A stretch of DNA of 64,000 nucleotides. Origin: an uncultured Bacteroides sp. (GTDB taxonomy: Bacteria; Bacteroidota; Bacteroidia; Bacteroidales; Bacteroidaceae). Location: positions 1 to 64,000 of the forward strand of contig CABUKU010000003.1 of assembly GCA_902492205.1 (NCBI GenBank), read 5' to 3'. The number at the start of each line of letters is the position of its first letter. The stretch's first letter is position 1. The notes beneath the pieces are model-generated. The model was not told the DNA's origin. It worked only from the letters and a program-made list of their open reading frames with translations, and did no database searches. Both the position numbers and the translations under genes were made by a program. This document shows positions 14,921 to 23,598 of this stretch, piece after piece.

Positions 14921-16948
14921 ATGAAAAGATTAAATTTACTATTACTGTCTCTGTTTGTCATGGTTATTGGTGCGAAAGCACAAATGATGGAACCTGTAAG
15001 ATGGACAACAGATTTGAAAATGCTGTCGGACAACGAAGCTGAAATCGTGTTTAACGGAAAAATTGATGGTGGCTGGCATGTTTATTCTATCAACATTCCT
15101 GATGGGGGACCTGTTAAAACTACTTTTAATGTAGACAAGATTCAAGGTGCCGAATTAGTAGGGAAATTAGGATTTAGAGGAAAGCAAATCGAGAACTTTG
15201 ATAAGTTGTTCGATATGAAGTTGAGCTATTTTGAGGGTTCTGTCACTTTCTTCCAGAAAATCAAGATAACTGGTGCAACCTATGATATTTCCGGTTATCT
15301 GGAATATGGTGCTTGTGATGATGAAAGCTGTTTGCCTCCTACTCCGGTAGACTTTAGTTTCCAAGGTAAAGGAAAAGCAACTGCTGCTGCAACACCGGCC
15401 CCTGAAGCTAAAAAGGAAGAAGCACCTGCTGCAACAGAAGAGGTTGCTGTAGCTGATACTGTGGCTGCTCCCGTTTCAGAAGTTGCATCTACTGATAACA
15501 ATGAATTGAAAGACTTGTGGACTCCGGTTATCGAGCAATTGAATGCTTTTGGTAATACTGTAGCCCAGAAAGATATGTCTTGGTTATATATTTTCTTTGC
15601 AGGATTTGTGGGTGGTTTGCTTGCATTGTTTACTCCATGCGTGTGGCCTATTATTCCAATGACTGTAAGTTTCTTCCTGAAACGTTCGCAAGACAAAAAG
15701 AAAGGTATCCGTGATGCTTGGATGTATGGACTTTCTATTATTGTTATCTATGTAGGTTTAGGATTGATTATTACTTCAGTATTTGGTGCAAGTGCGTTAA
15801 ACTCGCTTTCAACCAATGCGGTATTTAATATTTTGTTCTTCTTGATGTTGGTTGTGTTTGCCGCTTCTTTCTTCGGAGCTTTCGAAATCACATTACCTTC
15901 TTCTTGGAGTACGGCTGTAGATAGTAAGGCAGAGAAAACCGGAGGTTTAATTGCAATCTTCCTGATGGCATTTACTTTGGCTTTGGTTTCTTTCTCATGT
16001 ACAGGTCCTATTATCGGATTCCTTTTGGTAGAAGTATCTACTTCGGGCAGTATTATTGCTCCGGCTATCGGTATGTTTGGTTTTGCTATTGCATTGGCAT
16101 TACCATTTACACTGTTTGCTATGTTCCCGTCTTGGTTGAAATCAATGCCTAAATCAGGTGGCTGGATGAACGTTATTAAAGTGACTCTTGGTTTCCTTGA
16201 ATTGGCTTTTGCTTTGAAGTTCTTGTCAGTTGCCGACCTTGCTTACGGTTGGGGAATTCTTGATAGAGAAACATTCCTCGCTTTGTGGATTGTAATCTTC
16301 GGTTTGTTAGGTTTCTATTTATTAGGTAAGATTAAATTTGCTCACGATGATGATGACAATAAAGTTTCTGTGACACGTTTCTTTATGGCATTAATCTCTT
16401 TGGCATTTGCTATCTATATGATTCCGGGCTTGTGGGGTGCACCTTTGAAGGCTGTAAGTGCATTTGCTCCTCCTATGCAGACTCAGGATTTCAACTTGTA
16501 TAACAATGAAGTACATGCTCAGTTTGATGATTATGATGCCGGTATGGAATATGCCAAGAGAGTAGGTAAACCTGTAATGCTCGACTTTACCGGTTACGGC
16601 TGTGTAAACTGTCGTAAAATGGAGTTGGCTGTTTGGACAGACCAGAAAGTTGCTGACATCATGAAGAACGATTATGTTTTGATTACTCTTTACGTAGATA
16701 ACAAAACAAAACTTCCGGAACCGATTAAAGTAATGGAGAACGGAACTGAACGTACTTTGAGAACTTTGGGTGACAGATGGAGCTATTTGCAACGGGTTAA
16801 GTTCGGAGCTAATGCTCAACCTTTCTATGTATTGATTGATAACAATGGTATGCCGTTGAATCATTCTTATGCATACGATGAGAATGTTGACAAGTACATC
16901 AAGTTCTTGCAGACAGGTTTGGATAATTATAAGAAAGAGAAAAAATAA
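14921..16948 (+). CDS. DsbD-like thiol:disulfide interchange protein
   Basis: This is a 675-residue protein with a signal peptide (ends near GAKAQ). The N-terminal periplasmic domain (about residues 22-150) has a Cys pair in ACDDESCLPP. An Ala/Glu/Pro-rich linker (about 153-190) leads to a membrane domain of about eight helices with the two redox cysteines in LFTPCVWPI and SFSCTGPI. The C-terminal thioredoxin-like domain has GYGCVNCRK. This is the full DsbD three-part layout, which moves electrons from cytoplasmic thioredoxin to periplasmic thiols. It is longer than E. coli DsbD because of the linker. A small gene follows after 18 nt. Confidence 0.9.
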   Translation: MKRLNLLLLSLFVMVIGAKAQMMEPVRWTTDLKMLSDNEAEIVFNGKIDGGWHVYSINIPDGGPVKTTFNVDKIQGAELVGKLGFRGKQIENFDKLFDMKLSYFEGSVTFFQKIKITGATYDISGYLEYGACDDESCLPPTPVDFSFQGKGKATAAATPAPEAKKEEAPAATEEVAVADTVAAPVSEVASTDNNELKDLWTPVIEQLNAFGNTVAQKDMSWLYIFFAGFVGGLLALFTPCVWPIIPMTVSFFLKRSQDKKKGIRDAWMYGLSIIVIYVGLGLIITSVFGASALNSLSTNAVFNILFFLMLVVFAASFFGAFEITLPSSWSTAVDSKAEKTGGLIAIFLMAFTLALVSFSCTGPIIGFLLVEVSTSGSIIAPAIGMFGFAIALALPFTLFAMFPSWLKSMPKSGGWMNVIKVTLGFLELAFALKFLSVADLAYGWGILDRETFLALWIVIFGLLGFYLLGKIKFAHDDDDNKVSVTRFFMALISLAFAIYMIPGLWGAPLKAVSAFAPPMQTQDFNLYNNEVHAQFDDYDAGMEYAKRVGKPVMLDFTGYGCVNCRKMELAVWTDQKVADIMKNDYVLITLYVDNKTKLPEPIKVMENGTERTLRTLGDRWSYLQRVKFGANAQPFYVLIDNNGMPLNHSYAYDENVDKYIKFLQTGLDNYKKEKK

Positions 16949-16966
16949 TATTAATACCGTTTCATT

Positions 16967-17314
16967 ATGGATTACACTCAGTTGGAAAATAAATCGGTGG
17001 AGATTGCTGATCAAGTAATCGCCTTGCTCGAAACAATGACGCCCGATAAGACAGAATCCTTTTTTGTGAAAGATTTCTTGTCTGCTGTGAATACTGCTGG
17101 CGGAAGAATTAAGGCTGCTGGATGCAATATTGATAAAACTGAAGTGAAAAACAAGTTGAATGCTGCACTCGACGATGTTTGTAAAGCCATGTATTGTCTT
17201 GAAATGTTTAATAAGCTTGTAGCTGTGGATATTTCTTGTTATGAAAGGCTCTACCGTTCGTATGACGAGTTGGCGGATATGTTGGCTTTAGGCATTAATG
17301 AAATGGCAGATTAA
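16967..17314 (+). CDS. Small helical protein of unknown function
   Basis: This is a 115-residue protein starting MDYTQLENKSVEIADQVIALLETM. No signal peptide or membrane segment is seen, and the sequence is predicted almost wholly helical with heptad-like spacing, in the style of a four-helix bundle. I do not recognise the family. It is 18 nt behind the DsbD-like gene and is followed by a strong terminator at 17338-17380, so it is the last gene of that operon. It has four scattered cysteines, so a redox partner role is possible but unsupported. Confidence 0.7.
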   Translation: MDYTQLENKSVEIADQVIALLETMTPDKTESFFVKDFLSAVNTAGGRIKAAGCNIDKTEVKNKLNAALDDVCKAMYCLEMFNKLVAVDISCYERLYRSYDELADMLALGINEMAD

Positions 17315-17337
17315 TAGAAAGAACTTTTAAATAAGAG

Positions 17338-17380
17338 AACGCCGGAGAAGTAGTAAATACTTTCTCCGGCGTTTTATTTT
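17338..17380 (+). terminator. Rho-independent terminator after the DsbD-like operon
   Basis: AACGCCGGAGAA (17338-17349) pairs perfectly with TTCTCCGGCGTT (17362-17373) and is followed by a T-rich tract. Confidence 0.9.
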
Positions 17381-17394
17381 TCGGAAATAATCCG

Positions 17395-17402
17395 TATTTT
17401 TG
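17395..17402 (+). promoter_or_regulatory. -7 box of the thioesterase gene
   Basis: TATTTTTG at 17395-17402 lies just after the terminator and 16 nt before the start codon at 17419. It fits the TAnnTTTG consensus. Confidence 0.45.
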
Positions 17403-17418
17403 AGAATCAAACCTAAAG

Positions 17419-17898
17419 ATGAAGTATATGAAGAAGATTATTAACCCGTGGGTAGGTCTTGAGGGATATAACTGTTTCGGCTGTGCACCAAGCAATGAAT
17501 CGGGAGTAAAAATGGAATTTTATGAAGATGGAAACGAGATAGTAAGCATCTGGAAACCGGAATCTCGTTTTCAAGGCTGGTTAAATACACTGCATGGTGG
17601 AATACAGGCTGTTCTTCTGGATGAAATATGTGCTTGGGTTATTGCTCGTAAGATGCAGACATCGGGGGTGACTTCCAAAATGGAAACCCGCTATATGAAG
17701 TCGGTCAGTACGGAAGATTCTCATATAACTTTGCGTGCCACCGTGCAGGAAGTAAAGAGAAACATTGTGATAGTGGAAGCCCGTTTGTATAATTCGGCTG
17801 ACGAACTTTGTACTAAAGCTGTTTGTACATACTTCACTTTTCCACGTGAGAAAGTTGAAAAGGAAATGTTCTTTAAGGGTTGCAATTTGGAAGAGTAA
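17419..17898 (+). CDS. PaaI/hotdog-fold acyl-CoA thioesterase family protein
   Basis: This is a 159-residue protein with a single hotdog domain. The segment WLNTLHGGIQAVLLDEICAWV contains the HGG motif and the helix carrying the catalytic acidic residue (Asp/Glu after the long helix) of the PaaI-type thioesterases. An N-terminal CFGCAP stretch recalls the CxxC seen in some members. It probably hydrolyses small acyl-CoA thioesters in the cytoplasm; the substrate is not predictable. It could also start at the second Met, three codons in. It is a stand-alone gene between a terminator and the his operon leader. Confidence 0.85.
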   Translation: MKYMKKIINPWVGLEGYNCFGCAPSNESGVKMEFYEDGNEIVSIWKPESRFQGWLNTLHGGIQAVLLDEICAWVIARKMQTSGVTSKMETRYMKSVSTEDSHITLRATVQEVKRNIVIVEARLYNSADELCTKAVCTYFTFPREKVEKEMFFKGCNLEE

Positions 17899-17939
17899 CT
17901 ATCAATTTTAAATTATCTGCAATCTTTTTGTGATAAATA

Positions 17940-17971
17940 TTTGGAATTGTAATTTGATTACTTTACTTTTG
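17940..17971 (+). promoter_or_regulatory. Promoter of the his operon
   Basis: TTTG at 17940-17943, a 20-nt gap, then TACTTTTG at 17964-17971. Both elements and their spacing match the Bacteroidales pattern well. The predicted start is near 17976, leaving about 17 nt before the leader peptide. Confidence 0.65.
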
Positions 17972-17992
17972 TCGCATTAAACAAAGAAAATT

Positions 17993-18037
17993 ATGATTAG
18001 AACAACTACACATCATCATCATTCTCCTGACGAATAA
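17993..18037 (+). CDS. his operon leader peptide with four consecutive His codons
   Basis: A 14-codon reading frame, MIRTTTHHHHSPDE, starts 22 nt after the -7 box and ends with TAA at 18035-18037. Four adjacent CAT codons (18011-18022) are the signature of a leader that senses charged histidyl-tRNA. It is followed within 40 nt by an intrinsic terminator and then by hisG. By analogy with enterobacterial his operons, ribosome stalling at the His run would favour an antiterminator. The peptide itself needs no function. Confidence 0.85.
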   Translation: MIRTTTHHHHSPDE

Positions 18038-18040
18038 CTC

Positions 18041-18105
18041 GGTGGGCGTGTATGATTTTGTATAGAATGATATAGTAAGGCTTGCCGGAAAGGTAAGCCT
18101 TTTTT
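18041..18105 (+). promoter_or_regulatory. his attenuator (terminator plus possible antiterminator)
   Basis: The terminator stem AAGGCTTGCC (18077-18086) pairs with GGTAAGCCTT (18092-18101), one G-U pair, followed by T residues to 18105. Two competing pairings are visible. ATCATTCT inside the His run (18018-18025) is complementary to AGAATGAT (18064-18071). GGTGGGC (18041-18047) can pair, with three wobbles, to GCTTGCC (18080-18086), which would break the terminator. The pattern fits translation-coupled attenuation. Confidence 0.75.
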
Positions 18106-18134
18106 GTTGTTAATAACCAAATAAAATAAAAGAT

Positions 18135-18986
18135 ATGCTTAGAATTGCAGTGCAGGCAAAGGGAAGATTGTTTGAAGAAACAATGGCACTTCTCGAAGAA
18201 TCAGACATTAAGTTAAGTACCATGAAAAGAAGTCTTTTGGTGCAGTCGTCTAATTTCCCTATCGAAGTTTTGTTTCTTCGTGACGATGATATTCCTCAAT
18301 CCGTAGCTACGGGAGTGGCAGACTTGGGCATTGTGGGCGAGAATGAATTCGTGGAGAGACAGGAAGACGCGGAAATCATTAAACGTCTTGGATTTAGCAA
18401 ATGCCGTCTTGCACTGGCTATGCCCAAAGATATTGAATATCCCGGACTGTCATGGTTTGAAGGTAAGAAGATTGCAACCTCTTATCCGGTAATTTTGGAG
18501 AACTTTATGAAACAAAATGGAGTGAATACTGAGATACATGTAATCACAGGCTCGGTGGAGGTAGCTCCGGGTATCGGACTTGCCGATGCGATTTTTGATA
18601 TAGTAAGCTCCGGTTCTACGCTTGTAAGCAATCGTTTGAAAGAAGTGGAAGTCGTGATGAAGTCGGAAGCACTGCTCATTGGTAATAAAAATATGAGCGA
18701 TGAAAAGAAAGAAGTACTTAACGAACTTCTGTTCCGTATGGATGCTGTTAAAACTGCCGAAGATAAAAAGTATGTGTTGATGAATGCACCTAAAGAGAAA
18801 CTGAGTGAGATTATTGAAGTACTTCCGGGTATGAAAAGCCCCACTGTAATGCCTCTTGCACAAGAAGGCTGGTGCTCTGTGCATACTGTTCTTGATGAAA
18901 AGTGTTTTTGGGAAATTATCGGTAAACTGAAAGCACTTGGTGCGGAAGGTATTTTGGTGTTGCCTATCGAGAAAATGATTCTTTAA
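18135..18986 (+). CDS. hisG: ATP phosphoribosyltransferase, long form
   Basis: This is a 283-residue protein, which is the long HisG form that carries its own C-terminal regulatory domain and needs no HisZ. The start MLRIAVQAKGRLFEETMALLEE and the PRPP-binding segment GLADAIFDIVSSGSTLVSN are typical. The C-terminal part (about residues 205-283) is the histidine-binding feedback domain. It catalyses the first step of histidine synthesis. It is the first structural gene after the attenuator, and hisD starts 10 nt later. Confidence 0.97.
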   Translation: MLRIAVQAKGRLFEETMALLEESDIKLSTMKRSLLVQSSNFPIEVLFLRDDDIPQSVATGVADLGIVGENEFVERQEDAEIIKRLGFSKCRLALAMPKDIEYPGLSWFEGKKIATSYPVILENFMKQNGVNTEIHVITGSVEVAPGIGLADAIFDIVSSGSTLVSNRLKEVEVVMKSEALLIGNKNMSDEKKEVLNELLFRMDAVKTAEDKKYVLMNAPKEKLSEIIEVLPGMKSPTVMPLAQEGWCSVHTVLDEKCFWEIIGKLKALGAEGILVLPIEKMIL

Positions 18987-18996
18987 TATTAAGGCT

Positions 18997-20271
18997 ATGA
19001 AAGAAATCAATTATCCACGGAAAGAAGACTGGACGGAACTGCTGAAACGTCCGGCACTGAATGCTGCCAACTTGAATGATACGGTACAAAAGATACTGGA
19101 TCGCGTAAAAGCGGAAGGGGATAAAGCTGTGTTGGAGTGTGAAGCTGCTTTTGACAAAGTACAGTTAAAGAATTTGGCTGTTACGCAAGAGGAAGCAGAC
19201 GAAGCCGGCACTTTGGTAGGTGGGGAACTCAAAGCAGCTATCCGTTTGGCGATGAAGAATATTGAAACGTTTCATGCAGCCCAGCGTTTCACTGGTAAGA
19301 AGGTTGAAACTATGCCGGGGGTGACTTGCTGGCAAAAAGCGGTGGCTATTGAAAAAGTCGGTTTATATATTCCGGGAGGAACAGCACCTCTGTTTTCTAC
19401 TGTGTTGATGCTTGCCACTCCTGCCCGCATTGCCGGGTGTAAGGAAATTGTGCTATGCACCCCGCCCGATAAAGAAGGTAAAATTAATCCTGCCATCCTT
19501 TATGCTGCCAAGCTTGCCGGAGTAAATAAAATATTCAAAGCAGGTGGCGTGCAGGCTATTGCTGCAATGGCTTACGGAACGGAAAGCGTGCCTAAAGTAT
19601 ATAAGATATTTGGTCCGGGCAACCAGTATGTAACGGCAGCCAAACAATTAGTTTCCTTGCATGATGTGGCAATAGATATGCCTGCCGGACCATCGGAAGT
19701 AGAAGTGCTTGCCGATGCTTCTGCCAATCCTGCCTTTGTTGCTGCCGATTTATTGTCACAGGCAGAGCACGGAGTGGATAGTCAGGCTATGCTGATAACT
19801 ACATCTGCCACATTGATTGAGAAGGTAAAAGAAGAAGTGGAGAAGCAGTTGGCGCAATTACCGAGAAAAGAGATTGCTGCAAAGTCTTTGGAGAACAGCA
19901 AACTGATTTTGGTAAATGACATGGAAGAAGCAATAGCCATGACAAACGACTATGCTCCGGAACATTTGATTATTGAAACTGAAAACTATATGGATATAGC
20001 CGAACGCATTGTTAATGCCGGTTCTGTGTTCTTAGGTTCCCTTTCTCCCGAAAGTGCGGGAGATTATGCTTCGGGAACAAACCACACGCTCCCAACCAAC
20101 GGATATGCCAAAGCATACAGCGGTGTGAGTCTGGATAGTTTTATCCGCAAGATTACTTTTCAGGAGATTACCAAAGAAGGCATTCGGGCAATAGGTCCTG
20201 CTATTGAAATAATGGCAGCCAACGAACAGCTCGATGCACATAAAAACGCAGTAACACTTAGATTAAAATGA
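18997..20271 (+). CDS. hisD: Histidinol dehydrogenase
   Basis: This is a 424-residue protein with the family core: YIPGGTAPLFSTVLMLATPA, FGPGNQYVTAAKQ, and DMPAGPSEVEVLADASANP followed by DLLSQAEHG, which hold the zinc and catalytic residues. It oxidises histidinol to histidine with NAD, the last step of the pathway. Its stop overlaps the hisC start (ATGA at 20268-20271), so translation is coupled. Confidence 0.97.
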   Translation: MKEINYPRKEDWTELLKRPALNAANLNDTVQKILDRVKAEGDKAVLECEAAFDKVQLKNLAVTQEEADEAGTLVGGELKAAIRLAMKNIETFHAAQRFTGKKVETMPGVTCWQKAVAIEKVGLYIPGGTAPLFSTVLMLATPARIAGCKEIVLCTPPDKEGKINPAILYAAKLAGVNKIFKAGGVQAIAAMAYGTESVPKVYKIFGPGNQYVTAAKQLVSLHDVAIDMPAGPSEVEVLADASANPAFVAADLLSQAEHGVDSQAMLITTSATLIEKVKEEVEKQLAQLPRKEIAAKSLENSKLILVNDMEEAIAMTNDYAPEHLIIETENYMDIAERIVNAGSVFLGSLSPESAGDYASGTNHTLPTNGYAKAYSGVSLDSFIRKITFQEITKEGIRAIGPAIEIMAANEQLDAHKNAVTLRLK

Positions 20272-21308
20272 AAGACCTAAAAGACTTAACCCGCCCGAAT
20301 ATATGGAACTTAAAACCATATTCTTCGGCACGCGATGAATATAAAGGAGTGGAAGCATCCGTGTTTCTGGATGCAAACGAAAGTCCGTATAACGGTCCTC
20401 ACAACCGTTATCCCGATCCGATGCAACGTGATTTGAAGTCTGCTATTGCACCCATTAAGAAAGTGCGTCCCGAGAATATATTTCTGGGAAATGGCAGTGA
20501 TGAAGCAATCGACCTTGTTTATCGTGCTTTCTGCAAACCGGGCATTGACAATGTGGTGGCAATAGATCCCACTTATGGCATGTATCAGGTATGTGCGGAG
20601 GTGAATGATGTGGAATACCGTAAAGTATTGTTGGATGAAAACTACGGGTTTAAAGCGGATGATTTGCTTGCAGCCGCTGATGAACACACCAAACTGATAT
20701 TCCTTTGTTCGCCTAATAATCCGAGTGGCAATAACCTCAGCCGGGAAGAAATAGAAAAGACTTTGAATAATTTCGAAGGTTTGGTTATTGTCGATGAAGC
20801 ATATATCGACTTCTCCAATGCCCCTTCTTTCTTGCAAGAATTAGATAAGTATCCCAATCTGATTGTGTTGCAAACATTCTCCAAGGCATGGGCATCGGCA
20901 GCTATTCGCTTGGGAATGGCATTTGCTTCGCCGGATGTTATCGGCATATTCAGTAAAATTAAGTATCCGTACAATGTAAATCTGCTCACCCAGAGACAGG
21001 CTTTGGAAATACTCCATAAATATTATGAGGTGGACAGATGGGTAAACACATTGATTGAAGAGCGTGAGTGGCTTGAAGAAGAGTTTGGAAAGTTGTCTTG
21101 TTGTGTTTGTATCTATCCGTCTGATGCCAATTTCTTTCTTGCCAAGGTGACGAATGCGAAGAAAGTGTATGATTACTTGGTAAGCAGAGGTATTATTGTA
21201 AGAAACAGAAACTCGGTTTCTTTATGCAAAGACTGTTTGCGGGTAACGGTAGGTACACGTCACGAGAACACCACTCTGATTGAAGCCTTGAAGATGTATG
21301 AATATTAA
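20268..21308 (+). CDS. hisC: Histidinol-phosphate aminotransferase
   Basis: This is a 346-residue fold-type I aminotransferase. FLGNGSDEAIDL and the SPNNPSGN substrate segment come before IVDEAYIDF, and the PLP lysine lies in QTFSKAWASAAIRLG (about residue 206). The length and motifs match HisC. It transaminates imidazole-acetol phosphate using glutamate. It overlaps hisD by 4 nt; hisB begins 10 nt downstream. Confidence 0.95.
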   Translation: MKDLKDLTRPNIWNLKPYSSARDEYKGVEASVFLDANESPYNGPHNRYPDPMQRDLKSAIAPIKKVRPENIFLGNGSDEAIDLVYRAFCKPGIDNVVAIDPTYGMYQVCAEVNDVEYRKVLLDENYGFKADDLLAAADEHTKLIFLCSPNNPSGNNLSREEIEKTLNNFEGLVIVDEAYIDFSNAPSFLQELDKYPNLIVLQTFSKAWASAAIRLGMAFASPDVIGIFSKIKYPYNVNLLTQRQALEILHKYYEVDRWVNTLIEEREWLEEEFGKLSCCVCIYPSDANFFLAKVTNAKKVYDYLVSRGIIVRNRNSVSLCKDCLRVTVGTRHENTTLIEALKMYEY

Positions 21309-21318
21309 TTGTGGAAAG

Positions 21319-22440
21319 ATGAAAAAAGCATTATTCATAGACCGTGACGGGACATTGGTCATAGAACCGCCCGTAGATTACCAGTTGGACAGTCTTGAAA
21401 AGTTGGAGTTCTATCCGAAAGTGTTTCGCAACTTAGGGTTTATCCGCAGCAAGCTCGACTTCGAGTTTGTAATGGTAACCAACCAAGACGGGCTGGGTAC
21501 GGAGTCTTTCCCGGAAGAAACCTTTTGGCCTGCTCATAACCTGATGCTGAAAACATTGGAAGGAGAGGGTATTACGTTTGACAATATATTGATAGACCGC
21601 AGCTTTCCCGAAGACAATGCGCCTACACGCAAACCACGAACGGGCATGTTAACCAAATATATGGAAACAGGTGCTTATGACCTTGCGGGTTCTTTTGTGA
21701 TTGGCGACCGCCCCACGGATGTGGAACTGGCAAAGAATCTTGGTTGCAAAGCTATCTTGCTGCAAGATTCAAAAGAATCACTCAAAGAAAAGGGATTGGA
21801 AGATGTTTGTGTGCTTGCTACGACCAATTGGGACAAGATAACCGAGTTTCTCTTTGCCGGGGAACGTCGGGGTGAAGTGCGTCGCACCACAAAAGAGACG
21901 GATATTTACGTCAGTCTCAATCTCGACGGAACAGGTAAATGTGACATTACTACCGGGCTGGGCTTCTTCGATCACATGCTGGAGCAGATAGGAAAGCATT
22001 CGGGCATGGACTTGACTATCCGGGTAAAAGGAGATTTGGAAGTGGACGAGCATCATACCATTGAAGATACGGCAATAGCTTTGGGCGACTGCATTTATCA
22101 AGCTTTGGGGAGCAAGCGGGGAATTGAGCGTTATGGTTACTCCCTGCCGATGGATGATTGTCTTTGTTCCGTTTGTCTTGATTTCGGTGGTCGTCCGTGG
22201 TTGGTATGGGATGCAGAGTTCAAACGTGAGAAAATAGGTGAGATGCCTACCGAGATGTTCCTGCATTTCTTCAAATCCCTGAGCGATTCGGCAAAGATGA
22301 ATCTGAACATCAAAGCAGAAGGGCAAAACGAACACCATAAAATTGAGGGAATCTTCAAAGCACTGGCACGGGCGTTGAAAATGGCTGTCAAGAGAGACAT
22401 CTATCATTATGAATTGCCTTCCACAAAAGGTTGCCTCTGA
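21319..22440 (+). CDS. hisB: Bifunctional histidinol-phosphatase / imidazoleglycerol-phosphate dehydratase
   Basis: This is a 373-residue protein starting at 21319 with MKKALFIDRDGTLV; an upstream in-frame start at 21298 overlaps hisC and adds a non-conserved tail. Residues about 1-170 form a HAD phosphatase (DRDGT motif, then GDRPTDVELAKNLG). Residues about 180-373 form the dehydratase, with FFDHMLEQIGKHSG and DEHHTIEDTAIALG carrying the metal-binding His/Glu residues. It performs two steps of histidine synthesis. It is the last gene of the local his operon; hisH, hisA, hisF and hisI are not in this window. Confidence 0.96.
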   Translation: MKKALFIDRDGTLVIEPPVDYQLDSLEKLEFYPKVFRNLGFIRSKLDFEFVMVTNQDGLGTESFPEETFWPAHNLMLKTLEGEGITFDNILIDRSFPEDNAPTRKPRTGMLTKYMETGAYDLAGSFVIGDRPTDVELAKNLGCKAILLQDSKESLKEKGLEDVCVLATTNWDKITEFLFAGERRGEVRRTTKETDIYVSLNLDGTGKCDITTGLGFFDHMLEQIGKHSGMDLTIRVKGDLEVDEHHTIEDTAIALGDCIYQALGSKRGIERYGYSLPMDDCLCSVCLDFGGRPWLVWDAEFKREKIGEMPTEMFLHFFKSLSDSAKMNLNIKAEGQNEHHKIEGIFKALARALKMAVKRDIYHYELPSTKGCL

Positions 22441-22473
22441 TAAAATATTCCCTATACACGAAACCATAGTTAA

Positions 22474-22533
22474 AACCTTCACCACCTTCACCCTTCTGAA
22501 ACTACTTGCTGTAAGGAGTTTCGGGGTGAAGGG
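22474..22533. repeat. TTCACC/GGTGAA hairpin repeat, copy c
   Basis: ACCTTCACCACCTTCACCC begins at 22474. The core CTTGCTGTAAGGAGTTTC follows, and the right arm GGGGTGAAGGG ends near 22533. The right arm is shorter than in copy d. The repeat lies between the end of hisB and the end of the converging IS3 element, 16 nt before the IS end. Confidence 0.75.
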
Positions 22534-22570
22534 TTGTTATGCTTGAAGTGCACCCCAAAAGTTGGACATT

Positions 22571-23494
22571 TTAATACTTATTTTCGTAATACATATTTTT
22601 ATACTCTACCGGGCTTACTGCTCCCAAATTTAGTTTAATTCTTTCTTCATTGTAATATCTGATATATCTTTTAATTTCCTTTACACATTGCTTTACCGAT
22701 ACAAAATCTTTCAAATACAGCAACTCGGATTTAATCGTTCCAAAGAAGTTTTCGATCACTGCATTATCCCAGCAATTTGCTTTGCGTGACATACTTTGTA
22801 TTATTCCGTTTTTCCTGAGCATGTTTTGGTATTCCTTGGATTGATATATACTTCCCTGATCCGAATGAATCAATACCTTCCGGTCTGTTTTTAACTTTGG
22901 CATAAGTTCACGCAACATTTTCAGTACCATTCCCAGATTGGGGTGCATACTTATGTTATAACTGACTATTTCACGGTTATACAAATCCAGAATGGGCGAT
23001 AAATAGATTTTCTGACCGAACAAATGAAATTCGGTAACGTCGGTAACCAGTTTCTCCAATGGTCTTTGGGCTGTAAAATGACGTTGCAACAGGTTAGGGG
23101 CGGTTTTGCCCACCTCTCCCGTATAAGAGTTATATTTCTTATGTCTGACTTTACAGGCCAACCCGAGAATTCCCATAAGCTTACGTACTGTTTTATGATT
23201 AACACTCAATCCATTCTTGCGCAATACGGCAGTAATACGGCGGTAGCCATACCTGCCCTGATGTTTTCTGAAGACGGATACAATATCACATTTGAGGGTA
23301 GTATACTTATCCGCCCTCCCGGATTTCGCCCGCTGATAAAAATACGTACTGCGGGCAACACCTGCCACCTTTAATAATACCCCCAAGGGATATTGAGGCC
23401 TTAATTCATGGATGGCTGACACTTTAGCAGCAATCAACGTTTGTCTTTTTTCTGCTTGCGAATTAAGGCCTGATATTTTTTTAAGAAGGCACAC
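22571..23494 (-). CDS. IS3-family transposase OrfB (DDE integrase domain)
   Basis: This is a 307-codon frame read with GTG first. It starts with an HTH_21-like part (YPLGVLLKVAGVARSTYFYQR), then YGYRRITAVLRKNGLSVNHKTV. The DDE core follows, with Asp in VTDVTEFHL, Asp in IHSDQGSIYQ and Glu in NAVIENFFGTIKSE. The triad is complete, so the catalytic domain may be active. It overlaps orfA in the -1 frame, and an A7 run (complement of 23476-23482) lies in the overlap. OrfAB is therefore expected to be made by programmed -1 frameshifting, with this frame rarely translated by itself. Confidence 0.9.
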   Translation of the reverse strand: MCLLKKISGLNSQAEKRQTLIAAKVSAIHELRPQYPLGVLLKVAGVARSTYFYQRAKSGRADKYTTLKCDIVSVFRKHQGRYGYRRITAVLRKNGLSVNHKTVRKLMGILGLACKVRHKKYNSYTGEVGKTAPNLLQRHFTAQRPLEKLVTDVTEFHLFGQKIYLSPILDLYNREIVSYNISMHPNLGMVLKMLRELMPKLKTDRKVLIHSDQGSIYQSKEYQNMLRKNGIIQSMSRKANCWDNAVIENFFGTIKSELLYLKDFVSVKQCVKEIKRYIRYYNEERIKLNLGAVSPVEYKNMYYENKY

Positions 23495-23598
23495 TCGGCT
23501 TTGGCATATAAAAGTTCCTGTTCAAGCTTACGAATATATGCTTCTGTGTTTTCCCTGTGGGGTAATTCCGTTTTTAATCTTGAAACTTCTTTCTTCAT
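23434..23598 (-). CDS. IS3-family OrfA, short form
   Basis: This is a 54-residue frame starting MKKEVSRLKTELPHREN and containing a leucine-zipper-like helix (YIRKLEQELLYAKAECAFLKK), as at the C-terminus of IS3 OrfA proteins. The N-terminal DNA-binding helix-turn-helix of a full OrfA (usually about 90-170 residues) is absent. Upstream in-frame codons run on without a start. The 5' part has therefore been lost, or the element uses a reduced OrfA. The frame crosses the A7 slippery run into orfB. Confidence 0.65.
   Translation of the reverse strand: MKKEVSRLKTELPHRENTEAYIRKLEQELLYAKAECAFLKKYQALIRKQKKDKR

Noticed and set aside
16391..17014. A 207-codon minus-strand frame opposite the DsbD-like C-terminal domain
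   Set aside because: It is antisense to the conserved thioredoxin-like domain, with biased composition.
21778..22491. A 237-codon minus-strand frame opposite hisB
   Set aside because: It is antisense to both HisB domains and shows no recognised motif.
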